Positions 54,887 through 63,793 of a stretch of DNA of 64,000 bases are shown here, piece by piece. Position numbers and translations under genes: made by a program. Under the pieces are notes generated by a model. The model was not told where the DNA came from and did not search any database. It worked only from the letters and a program-made list of their open reading frames with translations. Location: positions 1,612,001 to 1,676,000 of the forward strand of contig NZ_LT670848.1 in assembly GCF_900142975.1 (NCBI RefSeq), read 5' to 3'. The DNA is from Salegentibacter salegens (lineage in GTDB: Bacteria > Bacteroidota > Bacteroidia > Flavobacteriales > Flavobacteriaceae). Numbering within the stretch: the stretch's first letter is position 1; every line of letters begins with the position of its first letter.

Positions 54887-57800
54887 TTAAAATTCATATT
54901 CGTGTTTAGGATCAACGTGATCGTACTCAGCTACTATTAACTCTTCATATTTCACATTCTTGTGTTTAGAGAAGCGTTCTTCCAACCCAACTACAATCAA
55001 GTAGACTACTGGTACAATTACCAGGGTTAAAAATAAAGAGGATAGCAAACCTCCAATAATTACAATGGCTAATCCATTGTTCATTTCAGCAGCAGCACCC
55101 GAGGCCAGGGCAATTGGTAACATACCAAATACCATGGCTATGGTAGTCATTAAAATAGGCCTTAACCGTGCATGGTTTGCCTGAATAAGTGCTTTTCTCA
55201 CCGGTTCCCCGTGGGCCATTCTATGGTTGGCAAAATCTACCAGCAGGATCGCGTTTTTTGCCACTAGTCCAATCAGCATAATAATACCCAAAATGGTAAA
55301 AATGTTTAAACTTTGATTGGTAAGTCCTAATGCCCACAAAGCTCCGATAAAGGAAAGTGGAATTGAGAACAGAACAATAAACGGCTTAACAAAATCATCG
55401 TAAAGGACCACCATAATTAAATATACCAATATAATTGCGGCAAGAAGTGCGATTCCCAGGGTTCCAAAACCTTCGCTTTGGTTTTCCATATTTCCTCCCC
55501 AGGTCCAGTTAACCCCTTTAGGCTTTTCGATATTTGCCAGTTTCTCTTCCCATTCCTGGGCTACTGCGCCTGTAGTTTTACCTACATTCTGGGCCATTAC
55601 AGTTACCGATGGAGATCTGTCAAAACGTTCCAATACCGAAGGTCCAGAACCATATTGAATATCGGCAAACTGGGAAAGCTTCACCTGCTGACCTGCATTA
55701 TTGGTATAGGTTATATTTCTTACATCTTCAATACTGTTCCGGTAGGCCTCATCTAGTATAATATTGATATCATATTCATTGCTTCCGGTTCGGAATTTAT
55801 TATCGGTATCACCACTAAAGGCTGTTCGTAAAGATTGCCCCACTACTCCTACATTAAGACCCAGCGAGGCCATTCTATCCCTGTCTACAGTTATGGCGAT
55901 CTCGGGATTTCCTTCTTCCACACTCAAATCGATCTCGGTGGCACCTTCAACAGTTTTTAGTTCTGCTTCAGCTTGTTTTGCATAGGCTAGCGCCTCTTCC
56001 ATAGACCCAGCCGTAATAATCATTTGAAGTGGTGCTTGTTCAGCTCCCATAAGGCCTACAGGTACTGTTTTAATTTTCACACCAACAAGTTCATTCTCTA
56101 ATTTTCTTTTCAGTTTCGCTGCAAAAATACTGGTCTTGTCCTCCCTTTCAGATTTATCTACAAGGGTAACATTGATCTCAGATTTATAGTTTATGGCCTG
56201 TACCGCTCCCATTCCGCCATCACTGGATTGCCCAACGGTAGTGATCATACTTGCTACTTCAGGAATATTATCCAGGTATTCTTCAGCTCTTTGAGTCGCA
56301 AAATTCATTTCTTCAATAGAGGCATCTTTGTCAATTTCCAGTTGTACCAGGAATTCACCTTTATCGGTGCCCGGGAAGAAATCAGATCCTATATATCCCA
56401 TTCCCACAAGAGCTATAGAACTCACAAAAAGAGCTGCGGCAATTACAAATGTGCTTATTTTATGGTCAAGGCACCAGTTTAGAATCCTTGTCACTTCATG
56501 GGTGAACCAGGTTAAGCCTGCCTCAAATTTATGGATGACTCTACCAAAAAGAGATTTCTGACTAATGTGTTCCAATTTACCATACCTAGAGAATAACCAT
56601 GGCACTACAGTAAAAGAAACCAGTAATGACAACATGGTTGATATAATAACGGTTGCGGCAAATTGACGTATAATATCTGATACCAAACCAGAACTCATTG
56701 CTATAGGTAGGAACACTACTACGATTACCAGGGTAATGGCTGTTACGGTAAACCCAATTTCTTTAGCCCCATCGTAAGCGGCTCGAACCTTGTTTTTACC
56801 CATTTCCATATGCCGGTGAATGTTTTCAATTACCACAATCGCATCATCTACCAGGATTCCTACCACTAACGAAAGTGCAAGTAAGCTCATAAGATTAAGA
56901 CTATATCCAAGCGCATACATCCCAATGAAAGTTGCGATAAGCGAGGTAGGAATGGCCACCATCACTATAAGCGCATTACGGTAACTGTGTAAAAAGAATA
57001 GCATAACAAAAGCAACCAGGGCCACGGCTATCAAAAGATCCTTGATCACAGAATTCGCAGCGGCAAGGGTAAAAACAGAAGAATCGTTAGCAAGGCTTAT
57101 ATTTACTCCCTGCTCGGTATATTGTTGTTCTATTTCTATAATTTTTTCCTGAACCAATTCACTTACCGTCACTGCATTTGCATCGGTTTGCTTCTGTACC
57201 TGGAGTAATAAGGTACTTTGCCGGTCTACCCTTGCTAATTTTTCTACCTCTTTTTGTGTATCCTGTACTTCTGCTACATCAGTCAACCTAATATCCTGAC
57301 CATTTTGAGAAGCAATTACCAGATTTCTTAATTCTTCTACAGAATTTATTTTTCCGGCAAGACGTATAAGGGTACTGTTTTCTCTCGTTTTCAAACTTCC
57401 AGTTGGAAAATCAAGGTTGGAAGCAGTAATCATCTGTTGTACCTGCGGAATTGTAAGTCCGTAGCCTTCCAGACGGTTTGGGTCCAGATTAACTCTAATC
57501 TCTCTTTCCTGTCCACCAATAACATTTACCTGTGCTACTCCCGTAAGTCTTGAAAATTCAGGTTGAATTTTTTGATCTACCAGGTCGTAAAGCTCATTTT
57601 CTGTAAGATCTCCGGTTATACCCATGCTTAGAATAGGCATATCTGAAAGTGAGAACTGAGAAAGGGATGGCTCTTCAATATCTTCAGGTAAATCTGAACG
57701 GATTGCGTTTATTTTTCGTTGCGCTTCATTTAAGGCAAAATCTACATCGGCCTCATTATTAAATTGGATGGTTACCAAAGAAAGACTTTCAAAAGATTTT

Positions 57801-58045
57801 GTTTCAATTTTCTTGATGCTCTCCAGGGAGGAAACTGCATCCTCTATTTCCCGGGAAACAGTATTCTCTACCTCGGCCGGAGAGGCACCCGGATAAGGGG
57901 TAGCTACGGTGACCACCTTTACTTCAAAGGAAGGGATCAACTCGTAGTTGAGTTGGGTATAGCTGAAAAGACCACCGAAAATTAATACGATAAGCATTAC
58001 AATTACTACACTGGGCCTTTTAATAGATACTTCTGCTAATTTCAT
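54887..58045 (-). CDS. RND efflux pump inner-membrane transporter (HAE1 family), system 2
   Basis: A 1052-residue pump with the standard two-fold layout: KRPSVVIVMLIVLIFGGLFS in TM1, VATPYPGASPAEVENTVSRE, VVGILVDDAIVVIENIHRHM with the TM4 Asp pair, then MGYIGSDFFPGTDKGEFLVQ for the second half, and LVAKNAILLVDFANHRM in TM10. The C-terminus is a short charged tail ending HEYEF. It is the last gene of the operon, 17 bases after the MFP. It is not a close copy of system 1, as the N-terminal and porter sequences differ throughout. The substrate is unknown. Confidence 0.93.
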   Translation of the reverse strand: MKLAEVSIKRPSVVIVMLIVLIFGGLFSYTQLNYELIPSFEVKVVTVATPYPGASPAEVENTVSREIEDAVSSLESIKKIETKSFESLSLVTIQFNNEADVDFALNEAQRKINAIRSDLPEDIEEPSLSQFSLSDMPILSMGITGDLTENELYDLVDQKIQPEFSRLTGVAQVNVIGGQEREIRVNLDPNRLEGYGLTIPQVQQMITASNLDFPTGSLKTRENSTLIRLAGKINSVEELRNLVIASQNGQDIRLTDVAEVQDTQKEVEKLARVDRQSTLLLQVQKQTDANAVTVSELVQEKIIEIEQQYTEQGVNISLANDSSVFTLAAANSVIKDLLIAVALVAFVMLFFLHSYRNALIVMVAIPTSLIATFIGMYALGYSLNLMSLLALSLVVGILVDDAIVVIENIHRHMEMGKNKVRAAYDGAKEIGFTVTAITLVIVVVFLPIAMSSGLVSDIIRQFAATVIISTMLSLLVSFTVVPWLFSRYGKLEHISQKSLFGRVIHKFEAGLTWFTHEVTRILNWCLDHKISTFVIAAALFVSSIALVGMGYIGSDFFPGTDKGEFLVQLEIDKDASIEEMNFATQRAEEYLDNIPEVASMITTVGQSSDGGMGAVQAINYKSEINVTLVDKSEREDKTSIFAAKLKRKLENELVGVKIKTVPVGLMGAEQAPLQMIITAGSMEEALAYAKQAEAELKTVEGATEIDLSVEEGNPEIAITVDRDRMASLGLNVGVVGQSLRTAFSGDTDNKFRTGSNEYDINIILDEAYRNSIEDVRNITYTNNAGQQVKLSQFADIQYGSGPSVLERFDRSPSVTVMAQNVGKTTGAVAQEWEEKLANIEKPKGVNWTWGGNMENQSEGFGTLGIALLAAIILVYLIMVVLYDDFVKPFIVLFSIPLSFIGALWALGLTNQSLNIFTILGIIMLIGLVAKNAILLVDFANHRMAHGEPVRKALIQANHARLRPILMTTIAMVFGMLPIALASGAAAEMNNGLAIVIIGGLLSSLFLTLVIVPVVYLIVVGLEERFSKHKNVKYEELIVAEYDHVDPKHEYEF

Positions 58046-58062
58046 TTTATCTTTTTTTCAGA

Positions 58063-59118
58063 TTATTTCAGGATTTTTACGGGCGTATTATCACTAAGGT
58101 TAATTTGTCCGCTGGTCACTACCTGATCACCTTCTTTTAAACCTTTAGTCACTTCTACTTTATCACCGTAATTTACTCCAGCTTGTATTTTTGTTAAGGA
58201 AGCAACATTATCATTTACCACAAATACCTGATTATCGCTTACACTCCCTACAAAGGCTTCACGTGGTATTGTGAGTACATTATCTACTCCGGAAGCATTA
58301 AAAGTGGCCGTACCATACATTCCGGCTTTTAAATCATAATTTTGGTTTTCTATAGTAATTTCCACAGGAAATTTAAGAGCACCATTAGATGCTGGTGCTA
58401 TAAACGTTATTTTCCCAGGAATTGAATTATTTTTTACGCTGGGATTTACTTTCACAGAATCGCCAATTTTAAGCTGGCTCACCAGGGCTTCATCTACTTC
58501 TACTTTAAGCTTTAAAGTAGAGATATCGACTACTTCCAAAATTGGGGTGCCAGGTGCAACAATAGCTCCTTCTTCCACGAATTTCTTGTTAACAATTCCG
58601 CTGCCTTTCGCTTTAATTTGGGTGTCTCCGGAGTTTAAGGATGCAGATTCAAACTGGGCCCGGGCATTATCAACCTGCAATTTTGCCTGGTCTAATTGAA
58701 CAGCGGTAACTCCACCGGTTTCGTAAGCTGCTTTATACCTGTTAAGTGTAGCCACTGCATTGTCTAAAGCGGCTTTTGCATTATTTACATTGACATTTAT
58801 TTTATCGCCAACAAGTCGAGCAAGTACCTGCCCTGAGACTACTGATTCTCCTTCCTGTACATAAATGGCCGCAACCTGACCATTTAATTCAGCGGAAATC
58901 TGGGAGGTAGTCTTAGCTAAAAAGGTACCGTTAACATTAAACGCTCCTTCGATATCTTCTTTTCCTACCTCAATTGTTCTAACAACTACATTGTTATTTT
59001 TTTCGGCTACGATGTTTACCTCTTCCTGGTTCTTCTTTTTATTATTTTCCAGTATAAAGAAGAAAGCTGCAGCAATTCCTACCAATACTACTATGGTTAT
59101 GATGGTCTTTTTTTTCAT
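58063..59118 (-). CDS. RND efflux periplasmic adaptor, system 2
   Basis: A 351-residue membrane fusion protein. The N-terminal anchor is TIITIVVLVGIAAAFFFILE. The two lipoyl halves are TSQISAELNGQVAAIYVQEG and QIKAKGSGIVNKKFVEEGAI. The alpha hairpin and barrel follow (ITFIAPASNGALKFPVEITI), and the C-terminal end is VTKGLKEGDQVVTSGQINLS. It sits between the TolC-like gene (5-base gap) and the RND gene (17-base gap), so all three belong to one transcript. Confidence 0.93.
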   Translation of the reverse strand: MKKKTIITIVVLVGIAAAFFFILENNKKKNQEEVNIVAEKNNNVVVRTIEVGKEDIEGAFNVNGTFLAKTTSQISAELNGQVAAIYVQEGESVVSGQVLARLVGDKINVNVNNAKAALDNAVATLNRYKAAYETGGVTAVQLDQAKLQVDNARAQFESASLNSGDTQIKAKGSGIVNKKFVEEGAIVAPGTPILEVVDISTLKLKVEVDEALVSQLKIGDSVKVNPSVKNNSIPGKITFIAPASNGALKFPVEITIENQNYDLKAGMYGTATFNASGVDNVLTIPREAFVGSVSDNQVFVVNDNVASLTKIQAGVNYGDKVEVTKGLKEGDQVVTSGQINLSDNTPVKILK

Positions 59119-59123
59119 TTTTA

Positions 59124-60461
59124 TTAATTGTTATTTAGTGTTCTTAATTTTCCCTGTGATTTCAATACTTCTATCTCAGCCAGTCTATAGTCCAACTGTG
59201 CATTGGTAAGATTGTTCCTGGCATCGGCCAATGCTCTTTCAGCATCTAAAAGATCTGTTAGTGTCGCCAAACCATTCTCGTAATTATTCTGCGTATCGGT
59301 AAGGACTTCCTCTGCGAGTTGTGCATTTTCTTGTTGATTCTCTATGGTAATCCAACTATTTTCAAGTTGAGACATGGCATTATCGTAAGCAAGTTCCATA
59401 GCTAGCTTTGTATCTTTGATATCAAGCTGAGCCTGTTCTATATCTATTTGATTTTGTTTTACCCGTGCCCTGGTAGCAAAACCATTAAATACCGGAATTT
59501 GTATATTGATTCCAATTGCTGAAAAATCTGACCAGAACACTCCTTTATCCTCTCCATTCCATAATGGCACTTCGGGTCCCTGACCTAAATACCCGTAGTT
59601 AGCGGTAAGTGAAGCAGTAGGGTAATATTCGGCATTCGTGGCCGCCTTCTGATAATTAAGGAGTTCGACCTGTTTATTCAACAATGTTATTTCGGTACGT
59701 TCCTGCATTCCTTCCTGTACTGTTTCTGGAAGAAATAAGGGGCTAAATGATTCTTCTGGTAATACCACAGGAACATCGCCGGGCATTCCAATCATAAACT
59801 TCAAAGCATTTTCACTAAGCTGAAGCGCATTTATCAATTGTTGTCTGTTAGCACTAAGGTTATTGAGGGCAACCCTACTGCGGTCATAATCTATTTTTTT
59901 TGCAAGACCATTATCGTAAAGCCCCTCTATTATAGTAACGGTCTCCCGTGTGATCTCTAAATTTTTATTCAGGTTCTCCAGCATTTGTTGGGTTTCATAA
60001 ACCTGGTAATAAGAGGTAGCTACTTTTTCAATAATCTCTTCCTCCGTAAGCTGAGCATTGATTATGTAAAATTCCCTGGTAGATTTTGCGGCTTTCAAAC
60101 CGGTAAACACCGATTGATTGAAAAGCACCTGGCTAAACTGCGCATTCACGTTGGAAGTCCATTTTTGCCCAAAGGCTACCCGTACATTTTCTCCAGGCAT
60201 TCCAAAGATTTCTCCCGGTAAAACATTTTCCTGTAGTAAAGGATTAAAATTAGTATTTCCACTTATGGAAAGCTGTGGTAGTGCAGCAGATCTTACTTCG
60301 GCTATTTGTGCATCTCCCCTTTTGATTTCAAGCCTGGCTTTTTCTGCTTCTGCTTTATTTTCCAGGGCATAGTTAATGGCATCTTTAAGGGTAAGCAAGT
60401 CACTTTCTTGTGCACTTAAGAAATTTATACCCAATAAAAAACATACAATTAGTTTCTTCAT
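59124..60461 (-). CDS. TolC-like outer-membrane efflux channel, system 2
   Basis: 445 residues. A signal peptide (MKKLIVCFLLGINFLSAQ) is followed by the two OEP repeats (LLTLKDAINYALENKAEAEK, EIIEKVATSYYQVYETQQML and AQLDIKDTKLAMELAYDNAM, TYENGLATLTDLLDAERALA). No lipobox Cys at the signal site, so unlike system 1 it is not lipidated. It is first gene of the TolC-MFP-RND operon, with its own ATG and a normal promoter at 60502-60543. Confidence 0.92.
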   Translation of the reverse strand: MKKLIVCFLLGINFLSAQESDLLTLKDAINYALENKAEAEKARLEIKRGDAQIAEVRSAALPQLSISGNTNFNPLLQENVLPGEIFGMPGENVRVAFGQKWTSNVNAQFSQVLFNQSVFTGLKAAKSTREFYIINAQLTEEEIIEKVATSYYQVYETQQMLENLNKNLEITRETVTIIEGLYDNGLAKKIDYDRSRVALNNLSANRQQLINALQLSENALKFMIGMPGDVPVVLPEESFSPLFLPETVQEGMQERTEITLLNKQVELLNYQKAATNAEYYPTASLTANYGYLGQGPEVPLWNGEDKGVFWSDFSAIGINIQIPVFNGFATRARVKQNQIDIEQAQLDIKDTKLAMELAYDNAMSQLENSWITIENQQENAQLAEEVLTDTQNNYENGLATLTDLLDAERALADARNNLTNAQLDYRLAEIEVLKSQGKLRTLNNN

Positions 60462-60501
60462 TATTTTTTGTTCTGGTTAAACCAACTTTTAAAATTCGAG
60501 G

Positions 60502-60543
60502 CAAATATATAACAAAGAAAACTTTTACACTAATTTAGTTTTC
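60502..60543 (-). promoter_or_regulatory. Promoter of RND operon 2 with candidate TetR-type operator
   Basis: The minus strand reads TATATTTG at 60502-60509, matching the -7 consensus, 41 bases before the ATG. Directly upstream, GAAAACT (60517-60523) and AGTTTTC (60537-60543) form a perfect inverted repeat with a 13-base spacer. A 27-base palindrome here would overlap the promoter, which suits repression by a TetR-type dimer. Confidence 0.5.
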
Positions 60544-60623
60544 AAGTTTTATTGAATTAATGAAAGAGTCTAAATTGAATGTCTCTTTGTAGTAATAATA
60601 TTTATTATAATGAGTATTTACCA

Positions 60624-60701
60624 GAGCGAATTACAAAAGGACTGGGGATCTGGTGTAAAATCGAAAGAAACCGGTTAGGAGTAACACAGGAGGAATTATA
60701 G
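60624..60701 (+). pseudogene. Remnant of an XRE-family helix-turn-helix regulator
   Basis: One plus-strand frame reads ERITKGLGIWCKIERNRLGV, then TQEEL and a stop at 60699-60701. KIERNRLGVTQEEL is a close match to the first two helices of HTH_3/XRE regulators (usual K.RxxRLGLTQEELA). The frame has no start codon and stops in the middle of the helix-turn-helix, so it is a broken fragment. XRE regulators commonly accompany toxin-antitoxin and mobile genes, and such remnants lie next to it here. Confidence 0.45.
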
Positions 60702-60946
60702 CAAAAACACTATTCTAAATGTAAAGCAACTGATGGGGAGATTGGGAAGTCAGGTTAGGATTTGAATCAACCATTCTTGTATTTTCTTCTCTAAGTTTAT
60801 TTCGGTGAATCCTGGATAGAAATACAATTATGAAAGCAATAAAAATGCTATAGCCGTGAAAAATGCACTCGCAAAAGTAAAATGCACGTTCGCAACAATC
60901 TTAAACAAAATATTTAAAAATTAGAATTTGTATTTTTTATTAAATT

Positions 60947-61183
60947 ATGAAAAATATGGATGTAGAAGCTAGAAAAAGAAAATTTATACACGAGTTTTTA
61001 AAACGTAAAAGTGAAGAAGCAATTCTGAGATTTGAAAAAAGGAACTAAATTAAATAAGAATTTTCAGCCAATGACTTTAGAGCAATTTAACCAAAGGATT
61101 GACCAATCTATAAATGGTTCCCGGAATAGAGGATTAACAGGGAGATAGAAGATTTAATGACTGAAATTGAAAAATGGAGTTAA
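60947..61183 (+). pseudogene. Decayed antitoxin of a type II toxin-antitoxin module
   Basis: Reading through two frameshifts gives a protein close to the antitoxin of RelE/ParE-type modules in Bacteroidota. The first part MDVEARKRKFIHEFLKRKSE ends at a stop at 61046-61048. A second frame carries NFQPMTLEQFNQRIDQSING to a stop at 61146-61148. A third frame finishes REIEDLMTEIEKWS at 61181-61183. MTLEQFNxRID and EIEKWS are typical end segments. As it stands no functional protein can be made. The remains are in the right order before a toxin-like start. Confidence 0.55.
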
Positions 61184-61239
61184 AAATCTTTTTAACTGAC
61201 TTTACAAAAAAAGAATACAGAAGATCTTTAACTACTTAA
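61174..61239 (+). pseudogene. Truncated RelE/ParE-like toxin fragment
   Basis: ATG at 61174 overlaps the antitoxin end and reads MELKIFLTDFTKKEYRRSLT plus T before a stop at 61237-61239. The start, with a D-F-x-K-K-E pattern, matches the first strand and helix of RelE/ParE toxins, but about 75 residues are missing. The overlap of toxin and antitoxin codons is normal for such operons. Confidence 0.5.
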
Positions 61240-61241
61240 AT

Positions 61242-61283
61242 AAAAAAAGGGGCAGACTATAAAAAGTCCAACCCCTGTTTTTT
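61242..61283. terminator. Hairpin terminator between remnant toxin and haem peroxidase
   Basis: AGGGG (61248-61252) pairs with CCCCT (61272-61276), and GACT (61255-61258) with AGTC (61265-61268). An A-run lies on the left and a T-run on the right, so both strands are served. It could end the haem peroxidase transcript, whose stop is 73 bases away. Confidence 0.65.
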
Positions 61284-61355
61284 AAAATTTACACCCTTTG
61301 CGAGATAGTGTCTTTTAATATAGTTTTTCAGCCTCATTTTCTATAGAAATTAATT

Positions 61356-62810
61356 CTAAAGATCGTAAGCTTCATCTGCTTTTTCCATTAAATCTTTCAT
61401 TGTAAAAACACCTTCTTTGCCATGGGTAGGTACCCAATCACGGTTGTTACCCAAAAATGAATCTCTATCTAATTCTAAAAGCCCTATAAGTACCTCGGCA
61501 ACTATTCTCCCGCCTACAGGGCCAAGACCTTCTCCAGAAGAAAACTGACTACCAGAATCCTGCCTGCCTACTACTTCGGCTTCTGCCAAAATATAATACC
61601 ATAGCGGTATGCCAGCAGACAAATCAATATCATGAGTGCTTATTTTATTGTGAACAAAATCTACCACCTGCTCTATTTCGTCTTCCTCTCTATGCATATA
61701 TCTCGCTACATTTTCGCCAGAGGGTAACAGAAAACTTTGTCCTCTCCTAAAATTTCTTGTGGCTAAAGACTTATCATCTGCTTTGCCGGATGTCACAAAA
61801 GGTAATTCTAATAAAATAGGGGCTAATGTGGTATCAAGTTTTTCTGCCTTTTGGAAATCAGTACCAAAATCGAAAAAAGCGTCCCACTCAATAGCCTGAT
61901 CGCTACTTGTAATTCTTGTAAAACCTTTTCCAAATTCTGTTGAAAAAATACTTTTAGTAACTCCATCTAGCTGCAGTTTTAAATCCTGGGCAATCATGGT
62001 ATGCCCGAACCTGAAAGCAGCTACAGAAAATTCTACTGGTATAAATGCACTATAGAGGGGTTCATAAAATTTACGGCCATTACCTAAAATATCGGCAACT
62101 AAATATTTTCCACACATAATTGGAAGAAATTCATTTACTACAACCCATTGATAATGCCATGTTGTTATTTTTCTGGCCTCTTCATACAAATGCTCGGGAC
62201 TATAACCTGAATTAGCGTCTTTAAGCATTTTATAATTGGCATTATAAAATCTAACTAAAGCTAACTGCATTTGAGAAATCACCCTGTTTTCATCGTTTCT
62301 GGGATCTCCTATTACAGCAGTTCCCTTTCCATTCCGTTGCAGATCATGCTTTTCAGTAGCCTTATTTTGATCCATATTATTGTTACTCAATGCGGTTAAG
62401 AGGTAAAAACCTTCTTCTCTGCGTTGGTAAAGAAAAGGATCATCTTCTGGACCTCCCCCAAATACACTATCCAGGTCCAAATTAGCAGAACGCGAATTTT
62501 CAATTTCATTAGGATTATTAATGCTACTAAAACTGGTTGTGGTATCGAAGGTAATATCATGGTCAATAAACTGCCCAAAGAAAACCATCCCTAAAGGAAC
62601 TGAATCAGTAAATTTAGGAGTATTGCCGCCATCCATCGGCCCCTTGATCTTTCCCAGCCCAGAGAGTGCTGATGGTGTATTATAAAGCGGGGGCAAATCT
62701 CTGAACATTCTGCCAAAACGGCCAAAACTTTCTTTTTCAAAAGAATGATGCGAACAAAGCACATTTTTACCTTCAAAACTGTGCATTCCATGGTGATCTG
62801 AATCTGACAT
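61356..62810 (-). CDS. Animal-type haem peroxidase (peroxidase-cyclooxygenase superfamily)
   Basis: A 484-residue bacterial member of the myeloperoxidase-like family. Haem residues are in place: FFGQFIDHD (residues 77-85) with Gln80, haem-linked Asp83 and distal His84; GDPRNDENR with Arg171 and Glu174; and the proximal-His motif AAFRFGHTMIAQ with His270. RRGQSFLLPSGENVARYM is the usual substrate-channel region. There is no signal peptide. It oxidises halides or organic substrates with H2O2; the natural substrate is unknown. It lies in the accessory segment, after a terminator and before a 768-base gap, without an obvious operon partner. Confidence 0.88.
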   Translation of the reverse strand: MSDSDHHGMHSFEGKNVLCSHHSFEKESFGRFGRMFRDLPPLYNTPSALSGLGKIKGPMDGGNTPKFTDSVPLGMVFFGQFIDHDITFDTTTSFSSINNPNEIENSRSANLDLDSVFGGGPEDDPFLYQRREEGFYLLTALSNNNMDQNKATEKHDLQRNGKGTAVIGDPRNDENRVISQMQLALVRFYNANYKMLKDANSGYSPEHLYEEARKITTWHYQWVVVNEFLPIMCGKYLVADILGNGRKFYEPLYSAFIPVEFSVAAFRFGHTMIAQDLKLQLDGVTKSIFSTEFGKGFTRITSSDQAIEWDAFFDFGTDFQKAEKLDTTLAPILLELPFVTSGKADDKSLATRNFRRGQSFLLPSGENVARYMHREEDEIEQVVDFVHNKISTHDIDLSAGIPLWYYILAEAEVVGRQDSGSQFSSGEGLGPVGGRIVAEVLIGLLELDRDSFLGNNRDWVPTHGKEGVFTMKDLMEKADEAYDL

Positions 62811-63577
62811 AATAAATTGGTTTTAAGTGGTTAATAGAATTTGAAAGTTTTATATCCTTATACCAGGAATAAAATATTCAAGAGCACTAGTAATATTTTA
62901 AGCCTGAGATGCTAACAAATTTATTTATCGTGACATCACTCATCATCCAAATCACAGTATTGGTGATAATTCACCAAAAACTTAATCATGATGATGGGTT
63001 TAGGGTTTAATAGCAGGGAACTATTAAGTGCCAGGACGCCAATATACAGTAGGGAGGTATAATTTTTATATACTAAGAAAAACCTTTTATTGATTGGTTA
63101 TTTCTATAGTTTTAGCAGAAAAAAAGTTGAAATTATAAATTTACTATTTGCAGTTTAATTCATTCATCGTCATTTAAAACCACCAAAATCTATAAAATTA
63201 TTGTACAACTTTAACGCAAAGTAATAAAAATCATTAATTTATTAACCTTAAAACTAAATATATTTATTAAAATTTACCTTTAAAAGCATCTATTACCGCA
63301 AAAACAAGGAGCTTTTTTAGAGTATTTAGAGGAAGGTTTTAAAAGTACACAGGATAATAATACAAAAAGTAGGAGAGAATTAAAGATGACGAATTTTCTC
63401 TTGAGACCTTGCATTCCATTTTTTTTAATAACAATCAAAAACCCCGAAATCCTAAGATTACGGGGTTTTTTGATTTTAAATGACAAAAATGATTGAAAGT
63501 GAAATCTATTCGGCAGGATTAAATTCTTGAATAGATATTACACCCATCAATACTTTTCTATCACGTACGGAAAGCTA
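62811..63577. other. Gap between haem peroxidase and the last small gene
   Basis: 767 bases of A+T-rich sequence with no supported gene. The reading frame at 63280-63486 is antisense to a hairpin and is rejected. The only structured element seen is the terminator-like repeat at 63432-63471. Confidence 0.5.
63432..63471. terminator. Near-exact second copy of the ssrA terminator
   Basis: The 39 bases from 63432 match 47000-47039 at 37 of 40 aligned positions (two substitutions, one gap), with the hairpin AAAAACCCCG / CGGGGTTTTT intact. It may end the minus-strand gene at 63578, whose stop is about 107 bases away, or mark a duplication of the ssrA 3' flank. Confidence 0.75.
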
Positions 63578-63793
63578 TTAATCAACTTTAAGATCTGGAA
63601 TCTCTTTCATTTTTCCATTCTCAGATTTTCCTAAAACAATCACTTCTTTGCTTTCTTTATACTCTTCAATAGCGAGAAGTAACTGCTCTTTGGTATCTCT
63701 TCGAATTTTAATCCCGCTTCGTTGGTTCTTATTCCTGACTTCAATATAATAGCCATCTCTCAAATCTTTCGCTTTTGTGGAAGGTCTGCCCAT
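63578..63793 (-). CDS. Small basic protein of unknown function
   Basis: 71 residues from the ATG at 63793 (MGRPSTKAKDLRDGYYIEVR); two codons upstream in frame open with TTG and are dropped. It has a beta-type YYIEVRNKNQRSGIKIRR segment followed by a helix (DTKEQLLLAIEEYKESKEVI) and a tail. The N-terminal GRPSTKAK is basic and may bind nucleic acid. I do not recognise the family. It is the last gene in the window. Confidence 0.55.
   Translation of the reverse strand: MGRPSTKAKDLRDGYYIEVRNKNQRSGIKIRRDTKEQLLLAIEEYKESKEVIVLGKSENGKMKEIPDLKVD

Larger units (their letters stand above)
60462..61355. other. Long gap with gene remnants
   Basis: 894 bases between RND operon 2 and the haem peroxidase. 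It contains a promoter region (60502-60543), a fragment of an XRE-type regulator (60624-60701), a decayed toxin-antitoxin pair (60947-61239) and a terminator (61242-61283). No intact gene was found. Confidence 0.6.

Noticed and set aside
63280..63486. Minus-strand ORF of 68 codons
   Set aside because: It is formed by the terminator-like repeat and A+T-rich sequence; no family and no ribosome-binding context.
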